Source of the DNA: Sweltsa coloradensis
Lineage: Eukaryota > Arthropoda > Insecta > Plecoptera > Chloroperlidae
DNA: 64,000 bases
Reading direction: 5' to 3'
Assembly: GCA_024449915.1 (NCBI GenBank)
Contig: JAMZAV010000908.1
Coordinates: 124,001 to 188,000, forward strand
The position numbers and the translations under genes were made by a program. Of the stretch, positions 9,925-20,905 are shown piece after piece; position 1 is the first letter of the stretch, and the number at the start of each line of letters is the position of its first letter. The notes beneath the pieces are model-generated. The model saw only the letters and a program-made list of their open reading frames with translations. It was not told the DNA's origin and searched no databases.

Positions 9925-12058
9925 AACATAGGTATAGTATCAACCGATTGGGATATTAAAAGACGAGCCATACGCGTTCATTTTTCGGGGGAACTTTTAA
10001 GGGGTGCAAAAAATACAAAATAAAATACAAAATTTAAAAATGCTCCAAATAAATTTGTACTTTAAAATTTGCTTTTTAAATCTTGCGAATGGCATGGCTA
10101 GTATGAATTCTATTTATGATACAAAATCCAAAAGGGTGGAAAGGAATAAAACAGAGATAAATTTTTAAAATCTCAGTAATTTCATAAAGGCTAATCATGC
10201 TCAATTTTTTAACCGAAAAATGTTCCACATATGAAAAATTTAGGAAAAATCAACTTTCCAGCAAGCATAAAACTAATTAGCTATTTCAAATCCAAAATTT
10301 TCTAGAAAGAAGATTTTAAAAAAGATTTAAAAAAATTGTAACATTAAAATTATCAGGAAAAGAAAAACACAATTTAAAATCTTTCTAAGAACCTGAATTT
10401 TAAAGAAAAATTTAATGGTACTTCAACGGTTAACTTTATCTGTAGATTTTTTTAATAGAAAGAATGTGAAATTGAGAATTTAAGACAGGATTTAATATCA
10501 AATTGTTTATATCTCTAACGTAAAATACAGCAACGGAATGTCCCGGATTTGTTTTTGTTCTTCTGGATTCAAATTAAAACTGAAATTTAAACAAAAACAC
10601 AAATCGAATATCAAGAACATAACTAAAATTTTAAATATATATTTAATCATGCTACTATATTGAAATCCTAGTCATCATGCCATTTAAGATGAATAAAAAT
10701 ATATAAAAATAGTTCAATTCACAAACAAATCGTGAATTTGTATGGTGTGAGCTTATGGATGAATAATAATTGAAATATGAAATTGTTTAGTGTTAAAACA
10801 AAAATAAAAACAAAAATAAAAATAAAAAAAATGGAACGAATTTTTCAGGTAAATTCAATCATAGTGTAATTGTGAAAGGTTTCAAATCAACGGTAATGGT
10901 ACCAACATACTTAGTCTAAAACGAACGTGCTCCGGTACTTTTGAAGATTGTTCGTTCTATAACTCGAATCTGTAAATATTTTGCTTTGCCGATAACATTA
11001 TCACGTAGCCAGTACTGACATTGAAAAAACTGTGCTTCGTGTGTGTAAGTTAAATGCATGATTAAAAAAGTGTTGAACCAAGAAGCAACAATAATATAAA
11101 CGACGCTAAAATTGAGTTAATAATTGCTTGAAAAAGAAATAAAATTTAAAAAAAACATTTATGTGTATACGAAATAGATATAGAAGTTAAATTTATACCA
11201 ATTTTTTTTAATTAAGAAAATGACATTGAAAGTTCAACCTGCTTCAAATCAATATATTTCCTTAGATAACATTTGATTTCTTGATTTGTGTACCAAAGAC
11301 TTGTAAATATAAATAAACGTTTAGATAATATGCATTGAAATATTATATTTACTCAATCAAGTTAATTTATAAATATTGCAATACTCGAATGAAACAATTG
11401 ATTATATCTTGAATTAATTTTCACCTTATTATATTGTAAATACTCCTACCTATTATAATCCTCGTTGATGTACGTCACTGCATTGTACACACAGTGTGCA
11501 TCACTGTATGTTTACAGTGTACAGTTAGAGACCGCGGCTTGTACACTGCTTCTACTCGGTGCAATACATAATAGTTAACAATAATATGCCGTGAGAGGGG
11601 GAAGAAGGGGGGAAATAATAGCTTGAACCTGCATCGTGAGTTTACACTTAGGCGACAAGGAAGCAATTTCCAAGACAATTTACGACGGTAAATAATTGTA
11701 TTTTACACGTTTTGTGACGATAGATATTTATACAATATTATTGATAGCATGTCAGAAATGTGTTTTCGTTGTATGGGTTATGGTTAATTTAAACCATAGA
11801 GTACTCAATCTCAGCAACGAACATGTATTACCGCAACGTGCTTCCAACGTGCAAGGTTGTCGATACAGTGAAAGCATGTTTTATCTCGACTTCACCGACA
11901 AATGTCCCAATACCTCAAATAAGTCACAAGTGCTATCGCTTCTGAAGCCTGTTGCCTTGAAAACTGTCAAAAACTGCTAGAGATGTCTGCTTATCATAGA
12001 CATATTTGAGATTTATGTACGTGCTAATTTAAAATACAGAAAGCGTTATAATAATAAC
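9925..12058. other. AT-rich intergenic region, no gene recognised
   Basis: Very AT-rich. A frame at 11696-11980 (+) has no recognisable family, no clear splice context and ordinary length for chance, and is not called. This is the spacer between gene A and the odorant receptor. Confidence 0.6.
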
Positions 12059-12292
12059 TTTTCGTGGGAAGCTTGCTCAGGGTGCAATGCATGCCCCTCT
12101 TCAGGTGTATAGGAGTTAAGACAAATGTGAAGGGATGTCCGAGGGCTGTTTAAGAGGACTCAATCCCTTCCTTTCCCTGAGGAAATCCTCGGAATAAAAC
12201 CTTCAGTGAGGATTGCCGGTCTTGACGGGATTTGAACCCGGGACCTCCCGAATAAGAGTTGCGCGCTTAACGCTCAAGCCACACTGTCGGTA
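12059..12292 (-). mobile_element. tRNA-derived SINE, most complete copy
   Basis: Read on the minus strand, a tRNA-like head (TGTGGCTTGAGCGTTAAG as box A, GGTCCCGGGTTCAAATCCCG as box B) leads into a body (GGATTGAGTCCTCTTAAACA, CCTCGGACATCCCTTCACA, ACACCTGAAGAGG) ending GCTTCCCACGAAAA. It is the reference for the copies near 4455, 26514, 38350, 47560, 49905, 50415 and 51545. Confidence 0.85.
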
Positions 12293-12404
12293 AAGGGGAA
12301 AGTCTGAATCAGTTGAATGGATGAATGCAGTTCGTGTTTTCAGCAGCCAAAACACATTCGATTTAAATGTCAATCAGAGGTATTGTTCGATTTCTACCGT
12401 GAGA

Positions 12405-12573
12405 CGTGACAAACGCACAGACGGACAGACGGACGACGGACAGACGGACAGACGGACAGACGGACAGACGGACGAGAGGACAGACGGACAGACGGACAGA
12501 CGGACAGACGGACAGACGGACGGACAGACGGACAGACGGACAGACGGACAGACGGACAGACGGACAGACGGCA
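12405..12573. repeat. (CAGACGGA)n minisatellite
   Basis: About 20 units of CAGACGGA with CGGACGGA variants. It gives open frames on both strands (TDRRTDGQ and its reverse) that are repeat artefacts. The edge GTGAGACGTGACAAACGCAC also occurs at 25380, 34540 and 42050, suggesting that the array lies inside an interspersed repeat. Confidence 0.95.
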
Positions 12574-12889
12574 AAGGCTTATAAGGGATCAATGCTTCAT
12601 AATTATTTATTTTATTTATTTATTTAACGTCTATCATATCAGTTTAAAAACTGATTAACATAGGAGGACAATATGTTTTCATTGATTTGAAATCGTACAA
12701 AATCACACTCAGCTCTAAATACAAATTAAATAAACATTTACATCTTTCCTCTCTGATCTCCTGCTACAACTTCAAGGTCGCTCCTGTATCAAGATATTGA
12801 ATGTTCTTTGATTAACACGTTGTATATTAAACAAATGAGAATAATGATCACGTACCTGATACTCGAGTAAGAAGGAATGTGTTCAAGCA

Positions 12890-13170
12890 GTAGCTCTCTA
12901 GGAGAAGAAACATGTTTCGTGGCTCTAGGAGAAGAAACATTTTCGTGGTTAAGAAGAAACATTGTTTCGTACCTAAAAAACATGTTTCGTGACTCTAGCA
13001 GAAGACTTTCGGTCGCTCTGACAAGAAACATGTTCTCTTAGGAATAAACGTTGTGTCTCTAAAAGAAACATATGTCGTACCTGATATGGAGTAAGAAACA
13101 TGTTTCGTGGCTCTAGGAGAAGAAACATGTTTCGTGGCTCTAGGAGAAGAAACATGTTTCGTGGCTCTTC
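12890..13170. repeat. 27-bp minisatellite
   Basis: Imperfect units of AAGAAACATGTTTCGTGGCT followed by CTAGGAG, degraded in the middle and cleanest at 13095-13165. ATGTTTCGTGG-like frames are artefacts. Confidence 0.85.
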
Positions 13171-14499
13171 AACACAATATGAAATAATTACATATGCGTT
13201 GCCACTACCTGTCTCAGATGAGAAAGCGATTTATGGCAATAATCTCAATAGCTTTCTGAGTTACACGAATGGAACAAAGAAGCATTGTGATTTAAAAATA
13301 TAACAAATTTAAAATTTAAGTCACAATATATATTTTTAAAAAAGAGAGACATCATAGAAGAGATAAAAACTGTACAAAACAAAGAATAAGTATGTACCAT
13401 ATAAAATAGAACAATCGGATGGGATCAAACACAAATTGTCTGTTAATTTAAACATTTCGAGAAAGATACCCACATCATAATATTATTATCATCTGTTTTA
13501 TGTTTTCATCCTACTCCAAAAATTATTAAAGACACTGCAATCATCATAATCGATGGGCCATCGGCAAGAAGGGGGTAACATGAGTTATCTTTTTGAGGTC
13601 TTCGATATAGTAGTAACCTGTATGCAAACTTTAGTTCTCGTATCTCACAACAGATGGCAGCACGAGTGCCAATTGCATGCTGTGGGACACACTTTAGCAT
13701 GCGTAGTCGTTTCTTTCCCGCGCCGTATAGCTAAATACTAGAATATTGCATTTATCCCCTTCTTACGTGACGCCCCTCAATTTTTTGCAAACTATGATAT
13801 AAAACCAATGAACTGAACATTAAAATGGGTTAATAACTTTTAATAGTATTCTGTACTATAATAATAAATATTAACAATGAAGTGTTACATTTTGAAAATA
13901 ATATAGAAGCTTTCTTATCAAACGTCAGTTGGAGGAGAATCATACTTCGACCTGCATGAATTGTTGATGAGAAATCAAGAAGATTTGTTTACAGCTGTTG
14001 TTGAAGGAGCTTTAAGAAGGACGTGATAAGGTAGTGTCCAATCAAGGTCAAACAAGTGTTTTATAGTTGATGTTTTAATAAATAGAAAGTTCGAAGCATA
14101 AACAGATATTTCAAGATTTAAAAAAGCGAAATGGAAAAAAGTGAAGGGAAGTTATTTTTAGAATCAATTCACATTATAATATATTGTATAAAATTTATAA
14201 TCTCAAGTTTTCTGTGACTGGACGTCTGAACGATATTTGGAATATTTAATGAGGAATGTGAAGGATATTAAAATGTAATGGATGTACTACAAATCAAGTA
14301 CTTATTGTGATAGTTACAATGTATTATAGTAGGTATTGTGTGAACTCTTTGCTTATTATAACTATCGGAAAATAAGCCTCGTGTCATCATTAAGTTCTTC
14401 GGTTAACTTATGGTTGAATATGCTCGTCTATGGTATTAATTTATGGTTGGCTTTGCGTAACAAACGAAGAATCAACATGTAAAAGAATATGACGACAGT
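13171..14499. other. Intergenic, nothing recognised
   Basis: AT-rich spacer 3' of the odorant receptor. Frames at 13506-13700 and 13553-13741 overlap on opposite strands without family resemblance. Confidence 0.55.
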
Positions 14500-14505
14500 T
14501 TTATT
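14500..14505 (-). promoter_or_regulatory. Candidate polyadenylation signal of the odorant receptor
   Basis: AATAAA on the minus strand, about 26 bp beyond the TGA of the receptor's last exon. This is a plausible place, but no transcript is available. Confidence 0.45.
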
Positions 14506-14530
14506 CTCCTTTTGTCATTTTATAATGGAA

Positions 14531-14596
14531 TCAACCGTTCCTTGCTTTAGCGAAGTCCATGAATGAAACACCCATCTTATAAGCGAGTCTGCCAAC
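14531..14596 (-). CDS. OR last exon
   Basis: Acceptor GTTCACAG, then 21 codons VGRLAYKMGVSFMDFAKARN plus G and TGA. It follows the previous exon in phase 0 (RNFAE|VGRLAYK), giving a C-terminal helix of the length usual in ORs. Confidence 0.8.
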   Translation of the reverse strand, partial: VGRLAYKMGVSFMDFAKARNG

Positions 14597-17500
14597 CTGT
14601 GAACAATACCATGATCAACACACAGATTTAAATTCAGACTGTTATTATATTCCATTTATTTTTTTATAAAGTTGGTTAGGCCTACATCAGTGATCAAAAA
14701 CCCAGTCCGTTAGAATTAGATAATAATCCATTACATACTGAGGTTGCGTTCCGTAAAAGCGACCGGTCGACCACACTGGTCGTGATAGGTCGTGACGTCA
14801 CCATCGTTGGTCGCTTTGGTCGCGACCTACAACGGAACAGTACCGAACTAGAAACGTTCGAATTTTGCCAGCGGGAAAATGTCGATAGAACGTGCAAGAG
14901 ATGCTGCTATTAATTAATTGTGACAAATACGACTGCTAGGCAATGTGTAGTCTGTGTATGCTCCAGGCCAAAAAAATATGTGATACTTATGGCCTAGGCC
15001 AGGGCTTTAGAACATCCCTCGACCAGCTAAGGCCTAGGCCTACCAGTAAAACAAGTACAGAAAATATACGAAAGCCTAGGCCTACCTCCACGTATGCTCC
15101 ACATGCTCTCTAAGCACACTAATCGAGACTTTACAGCTCAGTCAGTTGATCTACGTATGAGTAAACAGCAAAGTACATATCAGCAGACATATATTTCAAA
15201 ATAACGCCATACTTCAATGAAACGACCACTATGCCCACCTCAAAACGTTGGGCGTTGTGGTCGTGACCACTGGTCGACCAGAATATTAACTGTACGCTTG
15301 GCAATGGGTAGAGTGGTCGCCCAATCTGATTTACGGAACGCTATAATAGAAGACTGTTCGACCGGTCGCTTCTACGGAACGCAACCTTCATACTTATGTT
15401 TATAGACCATTCTTAGATTATATTAATAGTTTATTACAGATGGTTGAAACATGGATGAGTACCTCCGCAAAGTTCCTCACTGAAATCGCATCCAGCCCGG
15501 TAGGCTTGAACTCAACAGGGTCGTTTGCCCGGGTCATTAGGATGAGCATGTTCTTCTTGAAGGCTGGAGACGCCTCCGTCCAATCACAGGCGTAGGCCGC
15601 CTCGGCCACTGCTGAGCTCTGGAACACGGCCAAATACAGGCGGGAGATTTAAACTTAAAGGGGTATTCATCCGCTAAACTAAAAAATATATTTCATTCGG
15701 GCTAACTAGTAACTAGTAATGAATTTACTGAGTAAAAGAAAAATTATTGGGTCCATCATGATCCAAAAAAAATTGTCAAACTTTATAATTTTCTAGCTTA
15801 GTCCAATCTGCAAAAATCTCCTATAAGGGGACAATCTTTATGCCCCGTGACCTTGGAGGATTTTGATTCAATAAAATATTGCTTATTTTGGCGTGTTTGA
15901 GTGTGTATTTGTGCACCGTTTAAGGACACTATGAAATGATGGGCTATTTTAGATTGGTAATAATATGCTCTAGTATATCTATATCCTGTCATATGGGTAG
16001 GAAAATATCATTAAATTTATTATATATGAAAAAAATTAAAATAGGTGACAGTCAATTAAAAACAATTTCTAAAATGCATCAGGGTCAAAAAAACTTCCAA
16101 ATTATCGAGTACAATCACAGAAGATATTCTTTTTTAAATTGTAATTTTTGTGTGTTTCTATGCTATGAGTATGTGGTAAGAAAAAAATGTTTGGGACACT
16201 AGCTTCTTTAAGTGGCCTACTTTGAGGACGTAATACTTCTTAAAGCACATCTTGTTTTGACACTAACTTACATGAGTTCCGTTTGAGAAAACACCTTAGA
16301 ACACCTACACATAGGTTTAAGCACCGTAATGCTCTGTGTAACAATTATTAAATAATAACATTACAATAGGACAATGGATGGACTGATCATCTAATATCAT
16401 GCCGCATTAAATGAAAATCATGATTGCTATTTCTTTTGCTATTCAAACGTCTCGAAATAGTTCCCATATCACAGTTAAAGTACTAAAGAAAGTTTATTTA
16501 GAACAATGATTATGAACCTACCTGATCAGTAATAATATTTATTAGGTATGAGAAAAGGAAATATTTTATGATGTTGTCTAGAGGGGCATAAATGACAGAA
16601 ACCCATTCCATAGTGAAGCCGTGCTAGAACAATAACAACATTATTAGTCTCGTTGGAAGGTTTGGTTGCTAGAAGTTATGTCCTAGCAGTTATGGAATAA
16701 AAGTTATACGCACAACACATAATGTTTCTGTTATATACGTGGGTTACAGCTTTATACGGTAACACATAATGTTTCTGTTATATACGTGGGTTACAGCTTT
16801 ATACGGTAACACATAATGTTTCTGTTATATACGTGGGTTACAGCTTTATACGGTAGGCTACATTTAACACCCACAAGATGGTGAGATGTTTAACTTAAAC
16901 TTGTTCTAGTGAAGGAAAATAATGAGCGTGGTTTTAAATGTAAAAATAAGTGCAAAGAAACGTTATATTTGTAAATGATTGTGCTGTAAAAACACCTAAA
17001 AAAGAAAGCAAATTAAGAAAAAGTTTGTTTCTTGCTTAAATTCATTTACTTTATTGTTAAAGATGGTTTTGACTTAAAAATACAGCAATAGATGATTACG
17101 TTACGGTAGAGTAACAACATTAGACTTTTGCCCTAACTGGATAAAGTAAATCCATGAAAAATTCTCCCTTGGCTGAAATAATCCAGGAACCGGCTGCATA
17201 CGAGGTAAGAGTTTAATCTCGGTCGAACAATATAGTTTCATAATAGTCGAATTGTTACGTAACAGATAGGCCTATTATGTCTTTGCAAAATGTACCATAC
17301 GCACTAATTAATAATTTGGCTAGTACAGGTCATTGCATTGTCTGGAGACGTAAGGTGAGGTTAAAAATTGGTTTATTTCACATTTTATATCCAATAAAAG
17401 AACAGCTATAACAGTTTCTCGATTTGGATAGTCGGAAAACATTCCCGTACGTGAGATTGTTAATATTTAACAAAATTCAGAAATTACAAAATCCATCCCG

Positions 17501-19478
17501 ATCGGGGTTCGAACCCGAGTCTCCCCGGTAGGCAACTAGACCACCGAGACGATAACTATTTAACTTCTGAATTGTAGTTACATTATAGAACTGAATGGAT
17601 GGAACAATAAAGCATCGACAAACTTTTGCTGTTGAACTGACAAACAAACATTATTTATAATGTCATTACCTTACGCAGGTATGAGCGAGGGTATATTTCT
17701 ATATTATTTGGATAGTCGGGACACACTCCCGTAGGTGAGATTGTTCACAATTCAGAAATAAAAAAATCATAAAATAATGTTTGTTTGGTCAGTTCAACAG
17801 AAACAGTTTTTCGATGCTTTATTGATCCATCCATTCAGTTTTATAATGTAACTACAATTTTCAGAAGTTAAATAGTTACCGTCTCGGTGGTCTTGTTGGC
17901 AAAGGCGCCTGCCCGGAATGTGGAAGACTCGGGTTCGAACCCCGATCGGGATGGATTTTGTAATTTCTGAATTGTGTTAAATATTAACTATGACAGTTGT
18001 TCAAAACCAAATAACCTTTCTTTAAAACGTGACATGTGCACAACTTACTCGGGCCAGGATCATAAGTGATATTCCACACACAAAGATAATGGTCAGGAAA
18101 ACCACTATACTGATAACATTCGAGAATGATGCAACTGAACTTGACAATCTGTAACAAGAAAACTCATGCAATAATTCGATTCATGCTTTGGTATTTCCAG
18201 GTAGAAATGCGATAGATTGCACGAACGTCAATGCTGCCTGGTGAATCTTGACGCAGTCGATCAGCTGCAGATTCATTTCCTTGTCAAGTTCTTCAAACTT
18301 CTTCCACACAGCTAGATCTGCTGCTGCTCCTGACTCTGAAGTAGGTAGAATCACAAGGTCAGATCCTTCAATGGGTGTTGAACAGATGTAAAATTCACCA
18401 GAACGATCAACGTTAACTTCAGAACTGTCGCCAAGTGATATCATAGCAATTTCTTGCAGTAGTTGATCAATCTCTGTTTCAGCGTCGCTTGATTCTGGCC
18501 GACGCTCGACAATAAGTGCCTCGTTGTGAACATCTGATTCAATCACAACCATAGCAGATTCATTATGATCATGTTCCATCGTTTCGATTTCATTGCCTTG
18601 AAGGGTGATACAATTGGACTCGAGAATTGCTACATCCAGGTCCTCATTAATATTTACACTGGTTGCCCCCATTTTAAGGATAGAAAGTTTGCGAATATCT
18701 TCCAGTTTTCCGCACACAATTCTAAAGAGATTTAAAATCTCGAGCAACCAGTACATTGCATAGAAAAGACAACAGGATGAACAATTTACAAGGAATACCA
18801 TCTGAATCCACCTTACAAACAGTGTTAACTCGAAGGCAGGGGACAATGTTTCGTCGTATGGATACCACAGGCTGAAACAAATCAGACAGTTTAGTGGAGA
18901 AACCAATTGAATGTAAGGCTGAACAACATTTGTACATCTTTTGGGATTAACATAGTTATGAAAGTAAAGATACCTCTCCCACTGTTTCCGTTTTGGATAA
19001 AGTTCCACAACCCATATTATAGATAACACGATATCGATTATTGGCCCCAGATATTTTACGAAGAATGTGGCCAATTTCTCAAAATACTGATTGCCTTTTT
19101 CCGATTTGATGGCATTATATTCAATGGAAAAATCAATATCCTGTTTTAATTGTTCCATGTTACCAATCATGACTGTGATTGTTTCTTTTTTGAAATATGC
19201 CGATCCCATTATTACAAGAGGTGTACCATATGAGCATAGTGTAAGGGCATTCTGCAAAAGAATTTTTTCGTCATCACTATGCTTGACCATCGCAACTGTT
19301 GCAAATGCCAGAGTAGTTGAAGTTGTTGTCATAGAAATCAATGCCACGCTGTTCCTCAGAATCTTGAGGGTGAGGCGAAGTGGGCGATATCGAACCAGCA
19401 GTCGAGCCAGCCAGGGTTGGTAGAACTGCAGGTAGAACTCAAGGTCGGGGGCTGGACCGGGGTCGTCAATGATCAGAC
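14531..19478 (-). CDS. Odorant receptor gene (insect 7-TM OR family), N-terminal exon not identified
   Basis: Five exons on the minus strand: 19478-18221 (large), 18148-18049, 16623-16522, 15618-15463 and 14596-14531. Insect ORs are inverted seven-helix ligand-gated cation channels that work with Orco in sensory neuron dendrites. Family marks are the C-terminal pattern SSAVAEAAYACDW, then FKKNMLILMTRANDPVEF and an aromatic final exon, and CVKIHQAALTFV before TM5. The protein is long (about 560 aa without its start, against about 400 usually) because about 130 acidic residues are inserted in the loop after TM4. The exon with the initiator Met was not found. One donor (near 18221) is not a clean GT. 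A gustatory receptor is less likely, because the C-terminal W/M motifs fit ORs better. The gene may be functional, or damaged at that junction. Confidence 0.78.
14740..15388. mobile_element. MITE-like element with 30-bp TIRs in the OR's last intron
   Basis: The left end GAGGTTGCGTTCCGTAAAAG, then CGACCGGTCGA, is the inverse of the right end TCGACCGGTCGCTTCTACGG, then AACGCAACCTT. Both sides carry the direct repeat CATACT (14734-14739 and 15389-15394), a probable target-site duplication. No ORF. Confidence 0.88.
15463..15618 (-). CDS. OR penultimate exon (TM7 approach)
   Basis: Acceptor GTGTTCCAG, 52 codons beginning SSAVAEAAYACDWTEASPAF and including KNMLILMTRANDPVEFKP and DAISVRNFAE, donor GTACTC. 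Phase 0 on both sides. This is the most conserved exon of the insect OR family. Confidence 0.88.
15655..16205 (+). mobile_element. F5 element copy 1 in an OR intron
   Basis: It begins TTAAAGGGGTATTCATCCGC and is colinear with 59337-59980 (TTCATT.GGGCTAACTAGTAA, CTTTATGCCCCGTGACCTTG). The TTAA plus AGGGG end resembles elements that target TTAA. A frame at 15936-16202 is within it and not called. Confidence 0.75.
16522..16623 (-). CDS. OR exon (TM6)
   Basis: Acceptor ATTGTTCTAG, 34 codons HGFTMEWVSVIYAPLDNIIK and YFLFSYLINIITDQ, donor GTAGGT. It joins in phase 0 to SSAVAEAAY, giving the usual ...DQS..VAEAAY junction. Confidence 0.85.
16714..16854. repeat. 47-bp tandem repeat, three identical copies
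   Basis: The unit begins AACACATAATGTTTCTGTTA and ends TTTATACGGT. The three copies are identical, so the expansion is young or conserved by conversion. OR intron. Confidence 0.95.
17458..17987. repeat. Inverted pair of tRNA-like SINEs
   Basis: The left arm (17458-17665) and right arm (17765-17987) are inverted copies. Each holds CTCGGGTTCGAACCCCGATC (a perfect T-arm/box B) and ATTCAGAAATTACAAAATCC-type flanks. In the right copy the ends CCGTCTC and GGGATGG can pair like an acceptor stem, but the middle does not form an anticodon arm. Related single copies lie at about 34385 and 43270. Confidence 0.8.
18049..18148 (-). CDS. OR exon (TM5)
   Basis: Acceptor CTTGTTACAG, then LSSSVASFSNVISIVVFLTI and IFVCGISLMILAR, a strong membrane helix, donor GTAAGT. 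It needs two bases from the preceding exon (phase 2), which constrains the missing upstream donor. Confidence 0.82.
18221..19478 (-). CDS. OR large exon (TM1-TM4 and expanded intracellular loop)
   Basis: Acceptor CTCTTTCAG, then DDPGPAPDLEFYLQFYQPWL and ARLLVRYRPLRLTLKIL lead into TM1 (about residues 55-75). TM2 holds LCSYGTPLVIMGSAYF. TM3 and TM4 lie around GPIIDIVLSIIWVV and VFLVNCSSCCLFYAMYWLLE. An acidic stretch follows from about NINEDLDVAI to GAAADLAVWKKF. The exon returns to family sequence at LQLIDCVKIHQAALTFV. Its 3' end is uncertain: only GT at 18226 or GC at 18220 give the phase required by the next exon, and the frame otherwise runs to a stop at 18181. The start lies in an exon not found. 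Confidence 0.78.
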
Positions 19479-19498
19479 CTGAAAGAGAGGATGATATC

Positions 19499-19620
19499 TC
19501 AGTATCTTGAGGGTGAGGCGAAGTGGGCGATATCGAACCAGCAGTCGAGCCAGCCAGGGTTGGTAGAACTGCAGGTAGAACTCAAGGTCGGGGGCTGGAC
19601 CCGGGTTATTAATGATCAGT
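19499..19620 (-). pseudogene. Partial tandem duplicate of the OR exon start
   Basis: It repeats 19357-19478 with few changes (DPGPAP becomes NPGPAP; the stretch to TLKIL is otherwise the same). It lacks the acceptor AG before its CTGATC, has an in-frame TGA immediately upstream, and breaks off after KILR. It is therefore not a usable exon as it stands. A recent duplication or an assembly join of two haplotypes would both fit. Confidence 0.8.
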
Positions 19621-20145
19621 CATGAGAATCAAACAATTGATGTGCCATTGTCATATTGGACTATTTCTTCCTTTTTTTCTAATTACTTGCAAGTTTTTGA
19701 TTCGACTATGGTTTGGTTTGGGTCATTTCATCATGGCTGCCCATGGCGACGCATATAGCAACGACCGGTATTGACTCCAAGCACGATTTTGTTCACAAGA
19801 GAAACCATTTGGTGGTATTTTCGAAGAAGTCACTCGAAGGTATCTTTACACTTTTATCGATATCGTATTTTTCCTGATAAGTTCTACACTATAACAACGA
19901 GTGAAAAATATAATGACCTGAATTCTATAAATGTGTGAATGCATAATTTCCATTAAAACGTTTAGGCCTTGCCTTGTTTGTAGGTTATGTTTGCATTTTT
20001 GAGAATATGTTAAAGCTTATATTAACTTAGTTATTTTTAAGACATTAAGTAATCACTGAAAATCAGTTATATAACTGAGTGGGTAGAAACTAAATAAAAT
20101 TTATTTATTTATTTATTTAATTTGACAATCAAATCATAAGTCTAC
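19621..20145. other. Upstream of OR, no first exon recognised
   Basis: Searched on the minus strand for a short exon ending one base into a codon with an initiator Met; none stands out. The segment holds CCCATGGCGACGCATATAGC and an inverted copy of the ATATAACTGATTTTC repeat near 20057. Confidence 0.4.
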
Positions 20146-20905
20146 TTGTACAATATAATACAAAGGCCTATCATTTTTGAGTTATTATCTTCAAGTTATG
20201 AAATGTATGAAGTATTGCTGTATTTAGCTACTGCAGGGGTCAAAGTTTGTTTTGAGTCGACTTTCTTCGCTGCTCAGGGCAACCAGTGCGTGACGTCACC
20301 ACTTGTTAACATGTTCAACGAACATTACAATACTTGCATAACTAAACAATTATTATTTGTTATTTTATTAAATGTAATTAATTGAGTGAGCGAAGCGAGC
20401 GTCTCCACTTGACTCTTATGGCTCGAATGTCTGTTTTTTTTTTGTTTTTTTTTCTGTATTTACATCTCACGTATTATGACCTGAATTTCATAAAGCGGCA
20501 TATATAAATAAGTTAAAGTACCTTTCCGTTGTAGGTAATCTTTGAATATTTAATGCTATTTAACTATTATTTAGATTAAGTAATCCTGAAATCAGTTATA
20601 AATATGTAGAAGATTTAATATTTTTTATCACAACAAAATAGTCTATTGTACAATATAATACAAAAGGCCTATCATTTGAGTTATTATCTTCAAGTTATGA
20701 AATGTATGAAGTATTGCTGTATTTAGCTACTGCAGGGGTCAAAGTTTGTTTTGAGTCGACTTTCTTCGCTGCTCTAGGGCAACCAGTGCGTGACGTCACC
20801 ACTTGTTAACATGTTCAACGAACATTACAATACTTGCATAACTAACAATATTATTTGTATTTTTAAATGTAATTAATGAGTGAGCTGAAGCGAGACTGAC
20901 TCATT
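20146..20905. repeat. Tandem duplication of about 500 bp
   Basis: 20146-20400 and 20649-20905 are near-identical (TTATCTTCAAGTTATGAAAT, CGTGACGTCACCACTTGTTA, AACATGTTCAACGAACATTA). The second copy runs into the F2 element, whose first bases are also present after the first copy. Confidence 0.85.

Noticed and set aside
11696..11980. 94-aa frame upstream of a SINE as a gene
   Set aside because: No family resemblance, no splice or promoter context, ordinary codon pattern for AT-rich noncoding DNA.
12405..12573. CRISPR-like array
   Set aside because: The repeats have no spacers, the unit is 8 bp, and the genome is eukaryotic.
17880..17960. Possible functional tRNA gene
   Set aside because: Box B and acceptor-like ends are good, but no anticodon stem can be drawn, and the sequence is duplicated as an inverted repeat with non-tRNA flanks.
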